Assembly (NCBI GenBank): GCA_016218965.1
Contig: JACRCP010000329.1
Coordinates: forward strand, 1 to 32,793
From: Deltaproteobacteria bacterium
GTDB taxonomy: Bacteria > Myxococcota > SpSt-1050 > JACRCP01
DNA: 32,793 nucleotides
Direction: 5' to 3'
Part shown: positions 1 through 8,130 of the stretch, one piece after another
Position numbering within the stretch: the first letter of the stretch is position 1
Layout: the number at the start of each line of letters is the position of its first letter
The notes under the pieces: model-generated
What the model was told of the DNA's origin: nothing
What the model saw: the letters and a program-made list of their open reading frames with translations, nothing else
Databases searched by the model: none
Program-made: the position numbers and the translations under genes

Positions 1-408
1 CGCCGTTTTCGCTCGCCTTTGACCATGGGTCCCTCCTGCGGTGCCCTGTCGCACCGGTGGTGTTGCAGGGGGTTCTCCCATGACTTGGCGATCTGTCAAC
101 TTCTCAGCCGCTCAACAGCAGAAGTGTTCCAGTAGAACTACCCTCGCCGCCAACCCGCCTCTCGCGTTTGCCTCTATGTGGAGCATACTCCAAGACACAA
201 ACGCTGGCAACCATGTCTTTGGCGGCTGGAACGGGACCTTTGGGCAAGGCTCGGCCGCCCTCGACGGCTTGGGTCATGCCGGAGGTCGGCGCGGGATGGG
301 GTGGAACTGGTCAACGGAGAATCATGGAGGGCGGTTCCGCCCGTTCGAGATGTCCGAAACACCGCTCGGGGACATCTCTGCTCACGACTTCAGTTTCTGG
401 CCAAAAAA
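1..408. other. Non-coding or unrecognised region upstream of hipBA
   Basis: No open frame here has a convincing ribosome site, codon pattern or recognisable protein. Two perfect inverted repeats are visible: a 6-bp stem GGGCGG/CCGCCC near 328-341, and a 9-bp stem GAGATGTCC (347-355) with GGACATCTC (370-378). Neither is followed by a T-run, so they are not clear terminators. The stretch may be the 3' flank of an upstream gene or a remnant. Confidence 0.4.
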
Positions 409-471
409 TTCCCGATCGGTAACTTAGACTTTGACTTCCAGCCGAATCCGTGAGATATTCCCGATCGGGAA
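409..471 (+). promoter_or_regulatory. hipBA promoter with two palindromic operators
   Basis: A perfect 14-bp palindrome TTCCCGATCGGGAA lies at 458-471 and a 13/14 copy TTCCCGATCGGTAA at 409-422, with centres 49 bp apart. A candidate sigma-70 promoter lies between and into them: -35 TTGACT (431-436), 17-bp spacer, -10 GATATT (454-459). The second palindrome overlaps the -10 and ends 5 bp before the hipB start. HipB family antitoxins are known to repress their own operon by binding inverted repeats, so autoregulation here is a well-grounded inference. Confidence 0.75.
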
Positions 472-476
472 CTACC

Positions 477-716
477 ATGGAGATCACGACCGCTGAACAA
501 CTTGGAGCGACCGTCCGCGGACGGCGCAGGCAGTTGAAGGTCACGCAGAAGGACCTGGCCATGACCTCCGGGACCGGCCTGCGCTTTGTTGTTGATCTCG
601 AGCGCGGAAAACCTACGTGCCAGATCGGGAAGATACTGCAAGTATTGCAGGCACTGGGGCTCGTCGTCGAAACGCGGGCGCTCGGCGGGGTGGAGACCGG
701 GGGAGGACAGCCGTGA
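477..716 (+). CDS. hipB: HipB-type Xre-family antitoxin
   Basis: This small helix-turn-helix protein of 79 residues is the antitoxin and operon repressor of the HipBA module. The Xre-type HTH spans roughly residues 9-48, with the TQKDLA helix and the following recognition segment ending in DLERGK. The start at ATG 477 was preferred to upstream in-frame codons because those lie inside the operator and promoter. The stop overlaps the hipA start by 4 bp (GTGA), which points to translational coupling. HipB normally dimerises, binds palindromic operators and holds the HipA kinase inactive; the operators at 409-471 fit that role. Confidence 0.85.
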   Translation: MEITTAEQLGATVRGRRRQLKVTQKDLAMTSGTGLRFVVDLERGKPTCQIGKILQVLQALGLVVETRALGGVETGGGQP

Positions 717-1993
717 GGCGGTTGGTCGTTTACTTAAACGGAGAACGCGTCGGGACGCTCGATCAGGACGACGATGGCCTGCTCGTCTTCCGATACGGCC
801 CCGAATGGCTGGGCAGGTCCAATGCGGTGCCGCTGTCGCGTTCTCTGCCGCTTCGGAGCGAGCCGTTTTCCGGACGGCACGCGCGCCCGTTTTTTGCCGG
901 CATCCTTCCCGACGAGGGACCCAGACGGCAGATTGCAGCCGTGCTCGGGATCAGCGAGGACAACGATTTCGCGATGCTCGAACGCCTTGGTGGCGAGTGC
1001 GCCGGGGCCGTGAGCCTGTGGCCGGAGGGTGCGGAGCCGCCGCCTGCGGGCGAGCAACGGGTGCGCGAGCTTGACGAGCAGGAACTTTGGGAAATAATCG
1101 TCGCGCTGCCTCACCGCCCGTTGATGGCAGGCCACGAGGGCGTTCGACTGTCGCTTGCCGGATCGCAGGAAAAACTCCCGATAGTCGTTCGCGGCACCGG
1201 CATCGCATTGCCGCTCGGCAGCACGCCGAGCACGCACATCATCAAACCGGAGCCAGAGAGATTCCCGGGCCTTGTCGCCAACGAGGTCCTGTGCATGACG
1301 CTCGCGGGCGAGATCGGATTGAATGTTGCCCGCACGGCAGCCCGACGGGTGGGCGGCAAGCCGTGCATCGTCGTTGAGCGCTATGACCGGATATCCGCCG
1401 CCGAGGGCGGGATCGTCCGCGCACATCAGGAGGACTTCTGCCAGGCGCTCGGCCTCCCTCCCGAGCGGAAATACCAGCAGGAAGGCGGGCCGCCGGTCCG
1501 GGATTGCATCTCGCTGCTCCGCCAGTGGTCCACCGCGCCCGTGCTCGACGTCAGAGACTTCATCGACGGCCTCGTTTTCAATGCGCTCATCGGAAACGCA
1601 GACGCGCACGGGAAAAACTACTCGATCACCTACCGTGGAGCCGAACGGCGGCTCGCGCCCTTCTACGACCTTGTCTGCACGCTCGCCTGGCCCGACCTTT
1701 CGAGGCGCCCGGCGATGAAGATCGGCGGGTCGGATTCGATCAGGGCGATCACGGCCGCTCACTGGAAGAAGATGTCGCAGGAGACGCGGCTGGGTTGGCC
1801 GATGGTGCGGGAGCGAATCGAAAGGCTCTGCCGGACGACCTTGGACGCCCTGCAGGAACCGGGACTGAAAGACGCGTCCGGTGACAGCGCCATGTTCGAA
1901 CGCATCAGCGGAATCGTCGCGGAAAACGCAGCGCGCATGCTCAAAGGTTTGCCCTACGCCCCCCGCGGCGCCCCTTCCACGACCTTTTCGTAG
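713..1993 (+). CDS. hipA: HipA-type serine/threonine kinase toxin
   Basis: HipA-family protein kinase, 426 residues (E. coli HipA has 440), which in E. coli phosphorylates glutamyl-tRNA synthetase and induces dormancy. The GTG start at 713 overlaps the hipB stop. Family motifs are in order: the N-subdomain; the loop SLAGSQEKLP (147-156), with Ser147 at the place of the E. coli autophosphorylation Ser150; THIIKPE with Lys178; RYDR (223-226); the catalytic loop GNADAHGKN (294-302) with Asp297; and the metal-binding YDL with Asp319. The catalytic set looks complete. The last roughly 14 residues are read from DNA that is antisense to the 3' end of the adenosine deaminase gene, so the original HipA C-terminus may have been altered at this junction. 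Confidence 0.93.
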   Translation: MRRLVVYLNGERVGTLDQDDDGLLVFRYGPEWLGRSNAVPLSRSLPLRSEPFSGRHARPFFAGILPDEGPRRQIAAVLGISEDNDFAMLERLGGECAGAVSLWPEGAEPPPAGEQRVRELDEQELWEIIVALPHRPLMAGHEGVRLSLAGSQEKLPIVVRGTGIALPLGSTPSTHIIKPEPERFPGLVANEVLCMTLAGEIGLNVARTAARRVGGKPCIVVERYDRISAAEGGIVRAHQEDFCQALGLPPERKYQQEGGPPVRDCISLLRQWSTAPVLDVRDFIDGLVFNALIGNADAHGKNYSITYRGAERRLAPFYDLVCTLAWPDLSRRPAMKIGGSDSIRAITAAHWKKMSQETRLGWPMVRERIERLCRTTLDALQEPGLKDASGDSAMFERISGIVAENAARMLKGLPYAPRGAPSTTFS

Positions 1994-3177
1994 TACTCCA
2001 TGCACCGCCTCACGTATTCGCGCTTGACGGCGTAGTTCTGGGGAAAGAAGCTGCGTTTGAATCCGTAGACAATGATGTTCTTGAGATCCTTTAGCGACAG
2101 GTCGAACGTGGTCGCGGCCTTCCAGAGCTCGTCGGTCACCGTGGTGTTGGAGACCGTCCGGTTGTCTGTGCAGACGGTCATCGAGATGCGGTGCGAGAGC
2201 ATCTGTCCAAACGGGTGCCACGCGAGGTCGCGGTACGCGGGGGTCGTCTGCTGGTTGCTGGTCAGGCAGATCTCGACGGTGATGCGGCGGTCGGCGATGA
2301 ACTGCGCAAGGTCGCGCACGTACCTGTCCTTGTCCTTGATGGCCGGGTCGCTCACCGTCTGCGGGTTGAGAAGCGACGTCCCGTGGCCTATCCGGTCGGC
2401 ATGCAACTCCGTGATTGCCTGGAATATGCTCTCGGGGCCATACGCCTCGCCGGCGTGCACGGTCTTTCGCAGAAAGTGACGGTGCGCCCACGTGTATGCC
2501 TCGCGATAGTCCATCGGAGGATAGCCTTCCTCGGGCCCCGCGAGGTCGAACCCCACGACGGGGACGCCGTGGTCGTCGCGGGCGTGCACGGCGGCCTGGA
2601 CGGTTTCAAGGGCGGCGAGCGAGAATACGCGGTCGCGTTCGGAGTACCGGTGTATCTCGACGAAGTTCCGGTAGTACTCGGAGAACCGCTCGTCGAAGTA
2701 ACGCATGGCGCAGACGATGATCCCGTACTCAAACGGCGGCTCGGCCCCCGAAGCTACTTCGGGGCGCCGGTTGAACGCGGACTTCGCCCGGTCCATACCG
2801 GCCGCTACCGCGCGGAGGACGTCGACCTCGTCCATGCCGGCCCGCGCATGGAGCTGCGGCGCAAAGCGCACCTCGACGTACCTCACGCCCTCGGCTTGGT
2901 TGTCCACGGCAAGTTCGTACGAAACCCGCTCGAGCGCCTCGCGCGTCTGCATGGCGGCGACCGTGTAGCCGAACCCCCGGAGGTACTCCTCGAGGTTCCC
3001 GTACGCCTCCTTGAAGACCAGCTCGCGCAGGCCCGCCTCCTCGCAGGACGGGAGCACGACGTTCGCGCCTCGCGCGAGATCGATGAGTGTCGGTATCCGG
3101 AGGGACCCGTCGAGGTGCACGTGCAGATCGGTTTTGGGCAGCCGCAGGAGAAGTTCGCGGGTGATGATGGTGTCCAT
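1954..3177 (-). CDS. add: Adenosine deaminase family protein
   Basis: Metal-dependent amidohydrolase of 407 residues predicted to deaminate adenosine (or a related purine) to inosine. Visible motifs are LHVHLDG with zinc ligands His19 and His21, HAGE (241-244) with zinc ligand His241 and catalytic Glu244, RIGHG (262-266), and CTDN with zinc ligand Asp338. Residue 339 is Asn where mammalian enzymes have a second Asp; a TDN form is known to me in other bacterial members, so this is a clade feature and not damage. The ATG at 3177 gives the usual short N-terminus before the HxH motif. No Shine-Dalgarno precedes it and a TATATA box lies 6 nt upstream, so the message may be leaderless. The 3' end overlaps hipA convergently by 40 bp. 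Confidence 0.92.
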   Translation of the reverse strand: MDTIITRELLLRLPKTDLHVHLDGSLRIPTLIDLARGANVVLPSCEEAGLRELVFKEAYGNLEEYLRGFGYTVAAMQTREALERVSYELAVDNQAEGVRYVEVRFAPQLHARAGMDEVDVLRAVAAGMDRAKSAFNRRPEVASGAEPPFEYGIIVCAMRYFDERFSEYYRNFVEIHRYSERDRVFSLAALETVQAAVHARDDHGVPVVGFDLAGPEEGYPPMDYREAYTWAHRHFLRKTVHAGEAYGPESIFQAITELHADRIGHGTSLLNPQTVSDPAIKDKDRYVRDLAQFIADRRITVEICLTSNQQTTPAYRDLAWHPFGQMLSHRISMTVCTDNRTVSNTTVTDELWKAATTFDLSLKDLKNIIVYGFKRSFFPQNYAVKREYVRRCMEYYEKVVEGAPRGA

Positions 3178-3183
3178 CAAGAC

Positions 3184-3212
3184 TATATAAAGGATCAAAA
3201 GCCGCGCCGCAA
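3184..3212 (-). promoter_or_regulatory. Candidate leaderless promoter for adenosine deaminase
   Basis: Reading on the minus strand, a weak -35 (TTGCGG, 3207-3212), a 17-bp spacer and a TATATA -10 (3184-3189) end 6 nt before the ATG at 3177. That spacing would place the transcription start at or next to the start codon. The -10 is conspicuous in this GC-rich context; the -35 matches only half the consensus. Confidence 0.35.
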
Positions 3213-3229
3213 ACTCCAAAACCCGCCGC

Positions 3230-3258
3230 TTGAAGATCTCCGCCCGTCTGTGTAGAGT
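3230..3258 (+). promoter_or_regulatory. Candidate sigma-70 promoter for the plsB-gpsA operon
   Basis: TTGAAG (3230-3235), a 17-bp spacer and TAGAGT (3253-3258) resemble a sigma-70 promoter with four of six matches in each box. Transcription would start near 3265, downstream of a possible GTG start at 3259, which favours the ATG at 3283 for the acyltransferase. Confidence 0.4.
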
Positions 3259-3282
3259 GTGGCTGCATTCACGGGGATTTTC

Positions 3283-4836
3283 ATGGACCCGAAAGACAAA
3301 GAACGCGTGCTGGTCGAGGTCGTGCAGAGGGTGTTTGACCACTTCGCCGATCCGCGAACGGTCGAACAGGCCCTGTTTGACACCATCTACCACGAGAGGC
3401 GTCGCATCGAGTCGGGGCGCGGCAACGGTGACGGCGCCGGGGCCGCGTTTTACGACCGGATCTACCGCGAGGGGGCGCGGGCTTCGCCCGAGCGCCACCG
3501 CGAGCTCCTGAAAGATATCATCACGGCATTCGCCGAGGAGGTCGCGGGCCACTTTGACCCCAGGGTCTATGCGCTGGCAACGAAGACAATCCCGACGGCG
3601 CTTCTTGCGCTTTTGAATACGCTCTCGCCGCTCAAGCTCGTGACCGGGGGCCTGGGCAACCTGGACGACTGCTTCAGGATTGGCGGCGAGACCGGGGCGT
3701 TCAAGGCCGCGGCCTCGCACGGGACCACAATCCTCGTGCCCACGCACTCGAGCCACTTGGACAGCATCCTCGCCGGCTACGCCATCTATCGGCTGGGTTT
3801 CCCGCCGTTCGTGTACGGCGCGGGCCTGAACCTCTTCAACAACAAGCTCATCGGCTTCTTCATGCACAACCTCGGCGCCTACAAGGTGGACCGCCGGAAG
3901 AAGGCCGAGCTTTACAAGGACGTTCTCAAGACCTACGCCGGCTGCACCATGGAGCTCGGGTATCACAACCTTTTTTTCCCCGGCGGGACGCGCACGCGTT
4001 CGGGCGCGGTTGAGCAGAAGCTCAAGCTGGGCCTTCTGGGGATGGGACTTGACGCCTACGTCCACAACCTGATGGCCAGGAAGCCCAGGCCGGACGTTTT
4101 CATCGTGCCGTGCACCATCAACTACCAGCTCGTGCTTGAGGCCGAGACCCTTATCGAGGACCACTTAAAGGAGGTCGGCAAGTCGCGCTACATCATCGAG
4201 GACGACGAGTTTTCACGGCCGCGGCGCGTGCTCGACTTCGTGCGGCAGTTGTTCTCGCTTGACTCCCGGATTCACCTCGTGGTGAGCAGGCCGCTCGACG
4301 TCTTCGGCAACGATGTCGACGACGAGGGCCGTTCGCTCGACCACCGGGGCCGGCCTGTCGATCGCACCCGGTACGTCATGCAGGGCGGAGCCCCGGCGTT
4401 CGACGACCAGCGTGACCAGGAGTACACGCGCGAGCTCGCGGCCTCGGTGGTGCGGGCATTCCATCGCGACACCGTCTTGAACTCGACGCACCTCGTGTCG
4501 CATGCGGTTTTCGGGTGGCTCAAAGACCGCAACCCGGGCACGGACCTGTATCGGCTCCTGCGCACCGGCGGGGCCGAGGAGTCCATCCCGCTCGCCGACG
4601 CCTACGCGCGCGTCGAGCGATCGCTTGCGGGACTTCGCGCGCGGGCCGACGGAGGCGCGGTGCGGCTCGACGAGTCGCTCACGGCCAAGGACATCGTGGC
4701 GCTCGTCAACGAGGCGCTCGCGCATCTCCGGAGCTATCACCGCCAGCCGGCGCTGGAGCGACGCGGCGACCGCCTGTTCCACATAGACAGGAACCTGCTT
4801 CTGTACTACCAGAACCGGGTCGCGGGGGTGGCTTGA
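3283..4836 (+). CDS. plsB: PlsB-type glycerol-3-phosphate acyltransferase
   Basis: Acyltransferase of 517 residues likely to acylate glycerol-3-phosphate at sn-1, the first step of phospholipid synthesis at the inner membrane. The HX4D catalytic motif HSSHLD is at residues 155-160 and the substrate-binding block FFPGGTRTRSG near 230-241, both typical of the PlsB/GPAT family; the arrangement after an N-terminal helical region also fits. It is shorter than E. coli PlsB (about 800 residues), so a role as a 1-acyl-G3P acyltransferase cannot be excluded. ATG 3283 was chosen because GGGG lies about 8 nt upstream and the promoter candidate starts transcription after the alternative GTG. Its stop codon overlaps the gpsA start by one base, so the two genes form an operon that makes and then acylates glycerol-3-phosphate. 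Confidence 0.82.
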   Translation: MDPKDKERVLVEVVQRVFDHFADPRTVEQALFDTIYHERRRIESGRGNGDGAGAAFYDRIYREGARASPERHRELLKDIITAFAEEVAGHFDPRVYALATKTIPTALLALLNTLSPLKLVTGGLGNLDDCFRIGGETGAFKAAASHGTTILVPTHSSHLDSILAGYAIYRLGFPPFVYGAGLNLFNNKLIGFFMHNLGAYKVDRRKKAELYKDVLKTYAGCTMELGYHNLFFPGGTRTRSGAVEQKLKLGLLGMGLDAYVHNLMARKPRPDVFIVPCTINYQLVLEAETLIEDHLKEVGKSRYIIEDDEFSRPRRVLDFVRQLFSLDSRIHLVVSRPLDVFGNDVDDEGRSLDHRGRPVDRTRYVMQGGAPAFDDQRDQEYTRELAASVVRAFHRDTVLNSTHLVSHAVFGWLKDRNPGTDLYRLLRTGGAEESIPLADAYARVERSLAGLRARADGGAVRLDESLTAKDIVALVNEALAHLRSYHRQPALERRGDRLFHIDRNLLLYYQNRVAGVA

Positions 4837-5855
4837 TGGCAAGACCACTTGACATCCTTGTCGTCGGCGGCGGGTCGTGGGGGACCGCTTTGGCCTCGAT
4901 CCTTGCCGGCCTGGGCCGGAAGGTCCGGCTGTGCGTCCGAAGACCCGAACAGGCCGACGAAATCAACACGCTGCACACGAACGGGCGCTATCTCCCCGGC
5001 GCGGCGCTCCCGCAGAACCTTTCGGCGACCGCCGACCTTGCAGGCTCCGTCGCCGAGGCCGCCGTCATCCTCGTCGTTGTACCTTCAAAGCACTTCCGCA
5101 CGACCGCGCGTGCCGTCGGCGAACGCGCTGCGGGCGACCAGATCATCGTTCATGCCACCAAGGGAATAGAGATTGAGACCTTCAAGCGCATGTCCGAGGT
5201 CCTGCGCGAGGAAACGTCGGTGCTCAAGATCGGCGTGCTCTCGGGTCCGAACCTCGCAAAGGAGATCGTGGCCGGGCAGCCGGCGGGTGCGCTCGTGGCG
5301 TCGCGCTATGACGAGGTGGTGAGGACCATGAAGGACCTGTTCACGGGCCCGCGGTTCAGGCTTTACGGGAGTCGCGACGTGGTCGGGACCGAGATCGCCG
5401 GGTCGTTCAAAAACGTGATCGCGCTCGCGGCCGGGGCCGTTGACGGCATGGGGTTGGGGAACAACACCAAGTCGCTCCTCGTGACCAGGGGGCTCTCCGA
5501 GATGGCCCGCTTCGGCGTGGCCCTCGGCGCCGACGTATTCACGTTCGCCGGGCTCGCCGGGATTGGCGACCTCATGGTCACCTGCGTTTCGCCGCTGTCG
5601 CGCAACCACCAGGTGGGCGAACGGGTGGGCAAGGGCGAAAGACTTGACGACGTGCTCGCCTCGATGCCGTATGTTGCCGAGGGCGTGCCGACGACCGCGG
5701 CCATCCACCGACAGGCGCGGAAGATGGGACTCGAGCTCCGGATCGTGAGCGCGGTGCACGCCTGCATTCACGAGGGAAAGACCGCGCGCGAGGCCATAAC
5801 CGAGCTGATGTCGCGCCCCGCCGGCGAGGAGCTCGGCGCGCTGGTGTACAAATGA
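4836..5855 (+). CDS. gpsA: NAD(P)-dependent glycerol-3-phosphate dehydrogenase
   Basis: GpsA, 339 residues, a normal length for the family; it reduces dihydroxyacetone phosphate to sn-glycerol-3-phosphate for phospholipid synthesis. The Rossmann motif VVGGGSWGTA is at residues 9-18. Other signature parts are HATKG (106-110), SGPNLAKE (136-143), the catalytic Lys192 in SFKN, GLGNNTK (206-212) and GIGDLMVTC (242-250) followed by Arg256-Asn257. It starts inside the TGATG junction with the upstream acyltransferase, so it is translationally coupled and supplies that enzyme's substrate. Nothing appears missing. Confidence 0.96.
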   Translation: MARPLDILVVGGGSWGTALASILAGLGRKVRLCVRRPEQADEINTLHTNGRYLPGAALPQNLSATADLAGSVAEAAVILVVVPSKHFRTTARAVGERAAGDQIIVHATKGIEIETFKRMSEVLREETSVLKIGVLSGPNLAKEIVAGQPAGALVASRYDEVVRTMKDLFTGPRFRLYGSRDVVGTEIAGSFKNVIALAAGAVDGMGLGNNTKSLLVTRGLSEMARFGVALGADVFTFAGLAGIGDLMVTCVSPLSRNHQVGERVGKGERLDDVLASMPYVAEGVPTTAAIHRQARKMGLELRIVSAVHACIHEGKTAREAITELMSRPAGEELGALVYK

Positions 5856-5861
5856 CGGCCC

Positions 5862-5882
5862 CCGGCGGGCTCGACCCGCCGG
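5862..5882 (+). terminator. GC-rich hairpin after gpsA
   Basis: A perfect 8-bp stem CCGGCGGG/CCCGCCGG with loop CTCGA begins 6 bp after the gpsA stop. No T-run follows, so it is at best a weak or U-less terminator, or an RNA-stabilising 3' structure. Confidence 0.4.
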
Positions 5883-5935
5883 AGCCGCCGACAAGATTGA
5901 GGATTTCTGCAAGAAGCGCGGCTGGAAGGCGTGGA

Positions 5936-6829
5936 TCATCGCGCGGATGCGGAGAGGGCGGCGGCTATGGACTTCACGAGGCCCACCGCCCTTTCGAGGT
6001 CGAACTCGGTGAAGTCGGCCTCCCGAAGTACAGGCCGGAGCTGTGAATCGACCTGCCGTACAAGCACAGCCAGACGCGGCTCGGAGACGTCCGCCGGTTC
6101 GTTCCCCGGCACCAATAGTTTCCTTCGCACGAGCGAAACCAACTCGCCGCTCCGAACGTCCAGCCCGAGTTTGCGGACCGCAAAGTCGATGTCGAAGAAA
6201 TCCCGAACGGCGGGTTCGCGTCGCGAAAGGGCCGCCCTCAGCTTTTCGGCAAAGGCCTCGGTCGACGAAATGCAGCGCACCTCGATCGGGGGAACGAGCG
6301 GTCCGCCCGAACCGGGGTCTTTGAGAATCGTTCTGGCAGGGGCGTTCTCGGCGGGAAGCAGAATGGGCTCGCGCAGTCCGACCTCGATCTTGATGGATTC
6401 CTCACGGGCGGCGAGCAGGGACTTGTATTTGACCGATGCTATGTACTGCGTCGAACCTCTTGCGCCCGTAATGGGGTTCGGCACGGAGAAGATCGGCAGG
6501 CGGCGCGGGAGGGTTGCGACGGCTTGCTTGAGCGTCTTCGTCCGCCTGCTGCGCTCTCCCCGGGTCGAGTCGACCGCCGTGGGGAGCGCGAAATCGAGAT
6601 CTTCGCTCAAGCGGCAGAACCGCGAATGGACCTTGGCAAGACACGTACCCCCCTTGAACACAAGGTTTCGGTCGGACTGCGAGAGGTATTCCAGCAAGAC
6701 CGTGCAGAGGTAGTCTTTTTCGATCAGTCGCGGCGCAAACAGCGTCTCTCGCGCGGTGAAGACGACCGCCGTCCTGAAGTACTCGGGGTCGTCCCACAGA
6801 CGGGCGGCCTGAATCTCAAGCCCGCTCAT
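5936..6829 (-). CDS. abiEii: AbiEii-type nucleotidyltransferase toxin (type IV TA)
   Basis: Nucleotidyltransferase-fold protein of 297 residues, the toxin half of an AbiE system. Motifs of the family are visible: VFKGGTCLAK (57-66), SEDLDF (75-80) with the two metal-binding Asp residues 77 and 79, the later IKIEVG block, and a C-terminal AEKL...RRE...RDFFDIDF segment typical of the DUF1814/AbiEii group. AbiE toxins cause reversible growth arrest and abort phage infection. Its start overlaps the end of the antitoxin gene by 14 bp. The pair is transcribed toward gpsA and seems to be inserted between gpsA and the MaoC gene. Function is inferred from family membership. Confidence 0.88.
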   Translation of the reverse strand: MSGLEIQAARLWDDPEYFRTAVVFTARETLFAPRLIEKDYLCTVLLEYLSQSDRNLVFKGGTCLAKVHSRFCRLSEDLDFALPTAVDSTRGERSRRTKTLKQAVATLPRRLPIFSVPNPITGARGSTQYIASVKYKSLLAAREESIKIEVGLREPILLPAENAPARTILKDPGSGGPLVPPIEVRCISSTEAFAEKLRAALSRREPAVRDFFDIDFAVRKLGLDVRSGELVSLVRRKLLVPGNEPADVSEPRLAVLVRQVDSQLRPVLREADFTEFDLERAVGLVKSIAAALSASAR

Positions 6830-7619
6830 TGAACACGACCCCCCATCGCGTGCTCGCTTTTCCCCGCTTCGGTCGGGTCGGGATCCAGGGAATCGGGCTG
6901 CTCGTCGGTTTCAGTGCGCTTTCGAGTTTCCGAACAAGCGACTCGGCGACGCCGAGGCGCTCGAACAAAGCTCCCACGCGGCGGATTGTGCCCACGTCGC
7001 CGAAACGGAGTGCACATTCCACGAGTCTTTCCGCGATGACCCGGCCTGACTCCAACTCCCGCGAAATCCACTCGAATCCTCGGGGAATCCCTTCGAACCT
7101 CGACCAGTCGTACACCGCGTCGACGAGCGAGCGGGTCCTCGACGCGTAGACCGCCTTGGCCTGCCCGCCGAACTCTCGTTCTTCGGTGTCACCGAGACGC
7201 GCGTCGTCGACCTTGATCAGCGTCAGGTCCACGGCGCCGACGCGCCGATCTCCCGAAACCCGGTTATTGTAGGCGTACACCCGGTTCGGCACCTGGTCGT
7301 CGAACCCGTAGAGGTTGAAAGCGTTCGGTCCGCAGATCTGGTATCGCCCCTGTTTTTCTTCCATCAAGGCGATCATCACTTCGGCGTCGGTCGGGGTCCA
7401 GGCGCCGCCCAACGGCAGCCGCGGCGGAACAAGGTAGACACCGTTCTTCACCCGCGCGATTAGCCCTCCCCGGGACAGCCGGCTGAGCAGTTTTTGCTCC
7501 TGTTCAGGCGCCAGGCGCAAAACCGACGCGGCCAGATCTCCCGCCCGGATCGTGTTCACCCCTCGCATCTGGGCGTACGAAAAGAACTGAGTTTCAAGTT
7601 TGCCCAACCTGGTTTTCAC
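6816..7619 (-). CDS. abiEi: AbiEi-type antitoxin and transcriptional repressor
   Basis: Antitoxin of 267 residues with an N-terminal winged helix (about residues 8-65; FSYAQMRGVNTIRAGDLA, then GLIARVKNGVYLVPP) and a C-terminal domain of the AbiEi type. Family members repress their own operon by binding inverted repeats through the N-terminal domain, while the C-terminal domain provides antitoxicity. The start is a GTG at 7619. A near-consensus sigma-70 promoter ends 6 nt upstream of it and no Shine-Dalgarno fits between, so translation is probably leaderless. The gene overlaps the toxin gene by 14 bp. The promoter is embedded in a large inverted repeat that is the likely operator. Confidence 0.88.
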   Translation of the reverse strand: MKTRLGKLETQFFSYAQMRGVNTIRAGDLAASVLRLAPEQEQKLLSRLSRGGLIARVKNGVYLVPPRLPLGGAWTPTDAEVMIALMEEKQGRYQICGPNAFNLYGFDDQVPNRVYAYNNRVSGDRRVGAVDLTLIKVDDARLGDTEEREFGGQAKAVYASRTRSLVDAVYDWSRFEGIPRGFEWISRELESGRVIAERLVECALRFGDVGTIRRVGALFERLGVAESLVRKLESALKPTSSPIPWIPTRPKRGKASTRWGVVFNERA

Positions 7620-7625
7620 GCCTGT

Positions 7626-7672
7626 ATTGTATTTCTAGGATAATGCCCTGTCAAGGCATTTTCTTGAAATAC
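7626..7672 (-). promoter_or_regulatory. abiE promoter within a nested inverted-repeat operator
   Basis: On the minus strand, -35 TTGACA (7649-7654), a spacer of exactly 17 bp and -10 TACAAT (7626-7631) make a near-perfect sigma-70 promoter, 6 nt from the GTG start. Around it are two nested inverted repeats: outer arms GTATTTC (7629-7635) and GAAATAC (7666-7672), and inner arms AATGCC (7642-7647) and GGCATT (7655-7660). The outer arm touches the stop codon of the upstream MaoC gene. Binding of AbiEi here would block RNA polymerase directly. Confidence 0.75.
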
Positions 7673-8130
7673 TACACAGAACCTCGGCCGGCGAGCTCGG
7701 CCAAGCGCGCGCGTTCGGGGGTCGAGGGGAGGAAGCCTTCGAGGCGGACGCGCATGACATCGAGGCCGTCCTGGTTGGTGAGAATCGCCGTGGCGATGGC
7801 AAAGCGCCGTTCGTCCACCGAATCGATCCGCATCCGGCACGTGACGGTGTCCCCGGGGTGGACGGGTCTTAGAAACTCGAAGTCCATCCGCGTGGCAAGC
7901 CACGAGATCTGTCCGCCGATCTCGGTGACCATCGAGCCGACAAGGAGACCGTGGCAGATGGTCCCCGCAAAACCCTTCATCGTTGCAAACGGCGCGTCGG
8001 AGTGGACGGCGTTCATGTCGCGCGTGATCCCGCCGAACGCGTGAACGTCGGCCCCCGCGAAAGTCCGCGAAAAAGCGAACTCGTCGCCCGTCTTCAATCC
8101 CTTTGCCGCCCGCCTCCGCCAGTCGTTCAT
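7672..8130 (-). CDS. MaoC-like hot-dog (R)-enoyl-CoA hydratase
   Basis: Single hot-dog domain of 152 residues, the size of MaoC/PhaJ-type (R)-specific enoyl-CoA hydratases, which hydrate trans-2-enoyl-CoA. The hydratase signature is present as ITRDMNAVHSDAPFA, with Asp38, Asn40 and His43 in the places of the catalytic Asp/His set, followed by ICHGLLVGSM (58-67). The ATG at 8130 overlaps the stop of the upstream channel gene by 4 bp (ATGA), so the two are co-transcribed. The substrate cannot be told from sequence. The pairing with an ion channel gives no obvious pathway. Confidence 0.85.
   Translation of the reverse strand: MNDWRRRAAKGLKTGDEFAFSRTFAGADVHAFGGITRDMNAVHSDAPFATMKGFAGTICHGLLVGSMVTEIGGQISWLATRMDFEFLRPVHPGDTVTCRMRIDSVDERRFAIATAILTNQDGLDVMRVRLEGFLPSTPERARLAELAGRGSV

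Noticed and set aside
734-2491. Long minus-strand open frame opposite hipA and add
   Set aside because: It is the shadow of two clear genes in GC-rich DNA and reads as Arg/Pro-rich sequence without any family motif.
1954-3177. Asn339 in place of the second active-site Asp of adenosine deaminase as a sign of inactivation
   Set aside because: A TDN motif occurs in other apparently functional bacterial members, and all metal and catalytic residues are present.
5884-5935. Possible coding fragment between gpsA and abiEii (KIEDFCKKRGWKAWII)
   Set aside because: It looks protein-like and may be the end of a lost gene, but it has no start, is too short and matches nothing I recognise.
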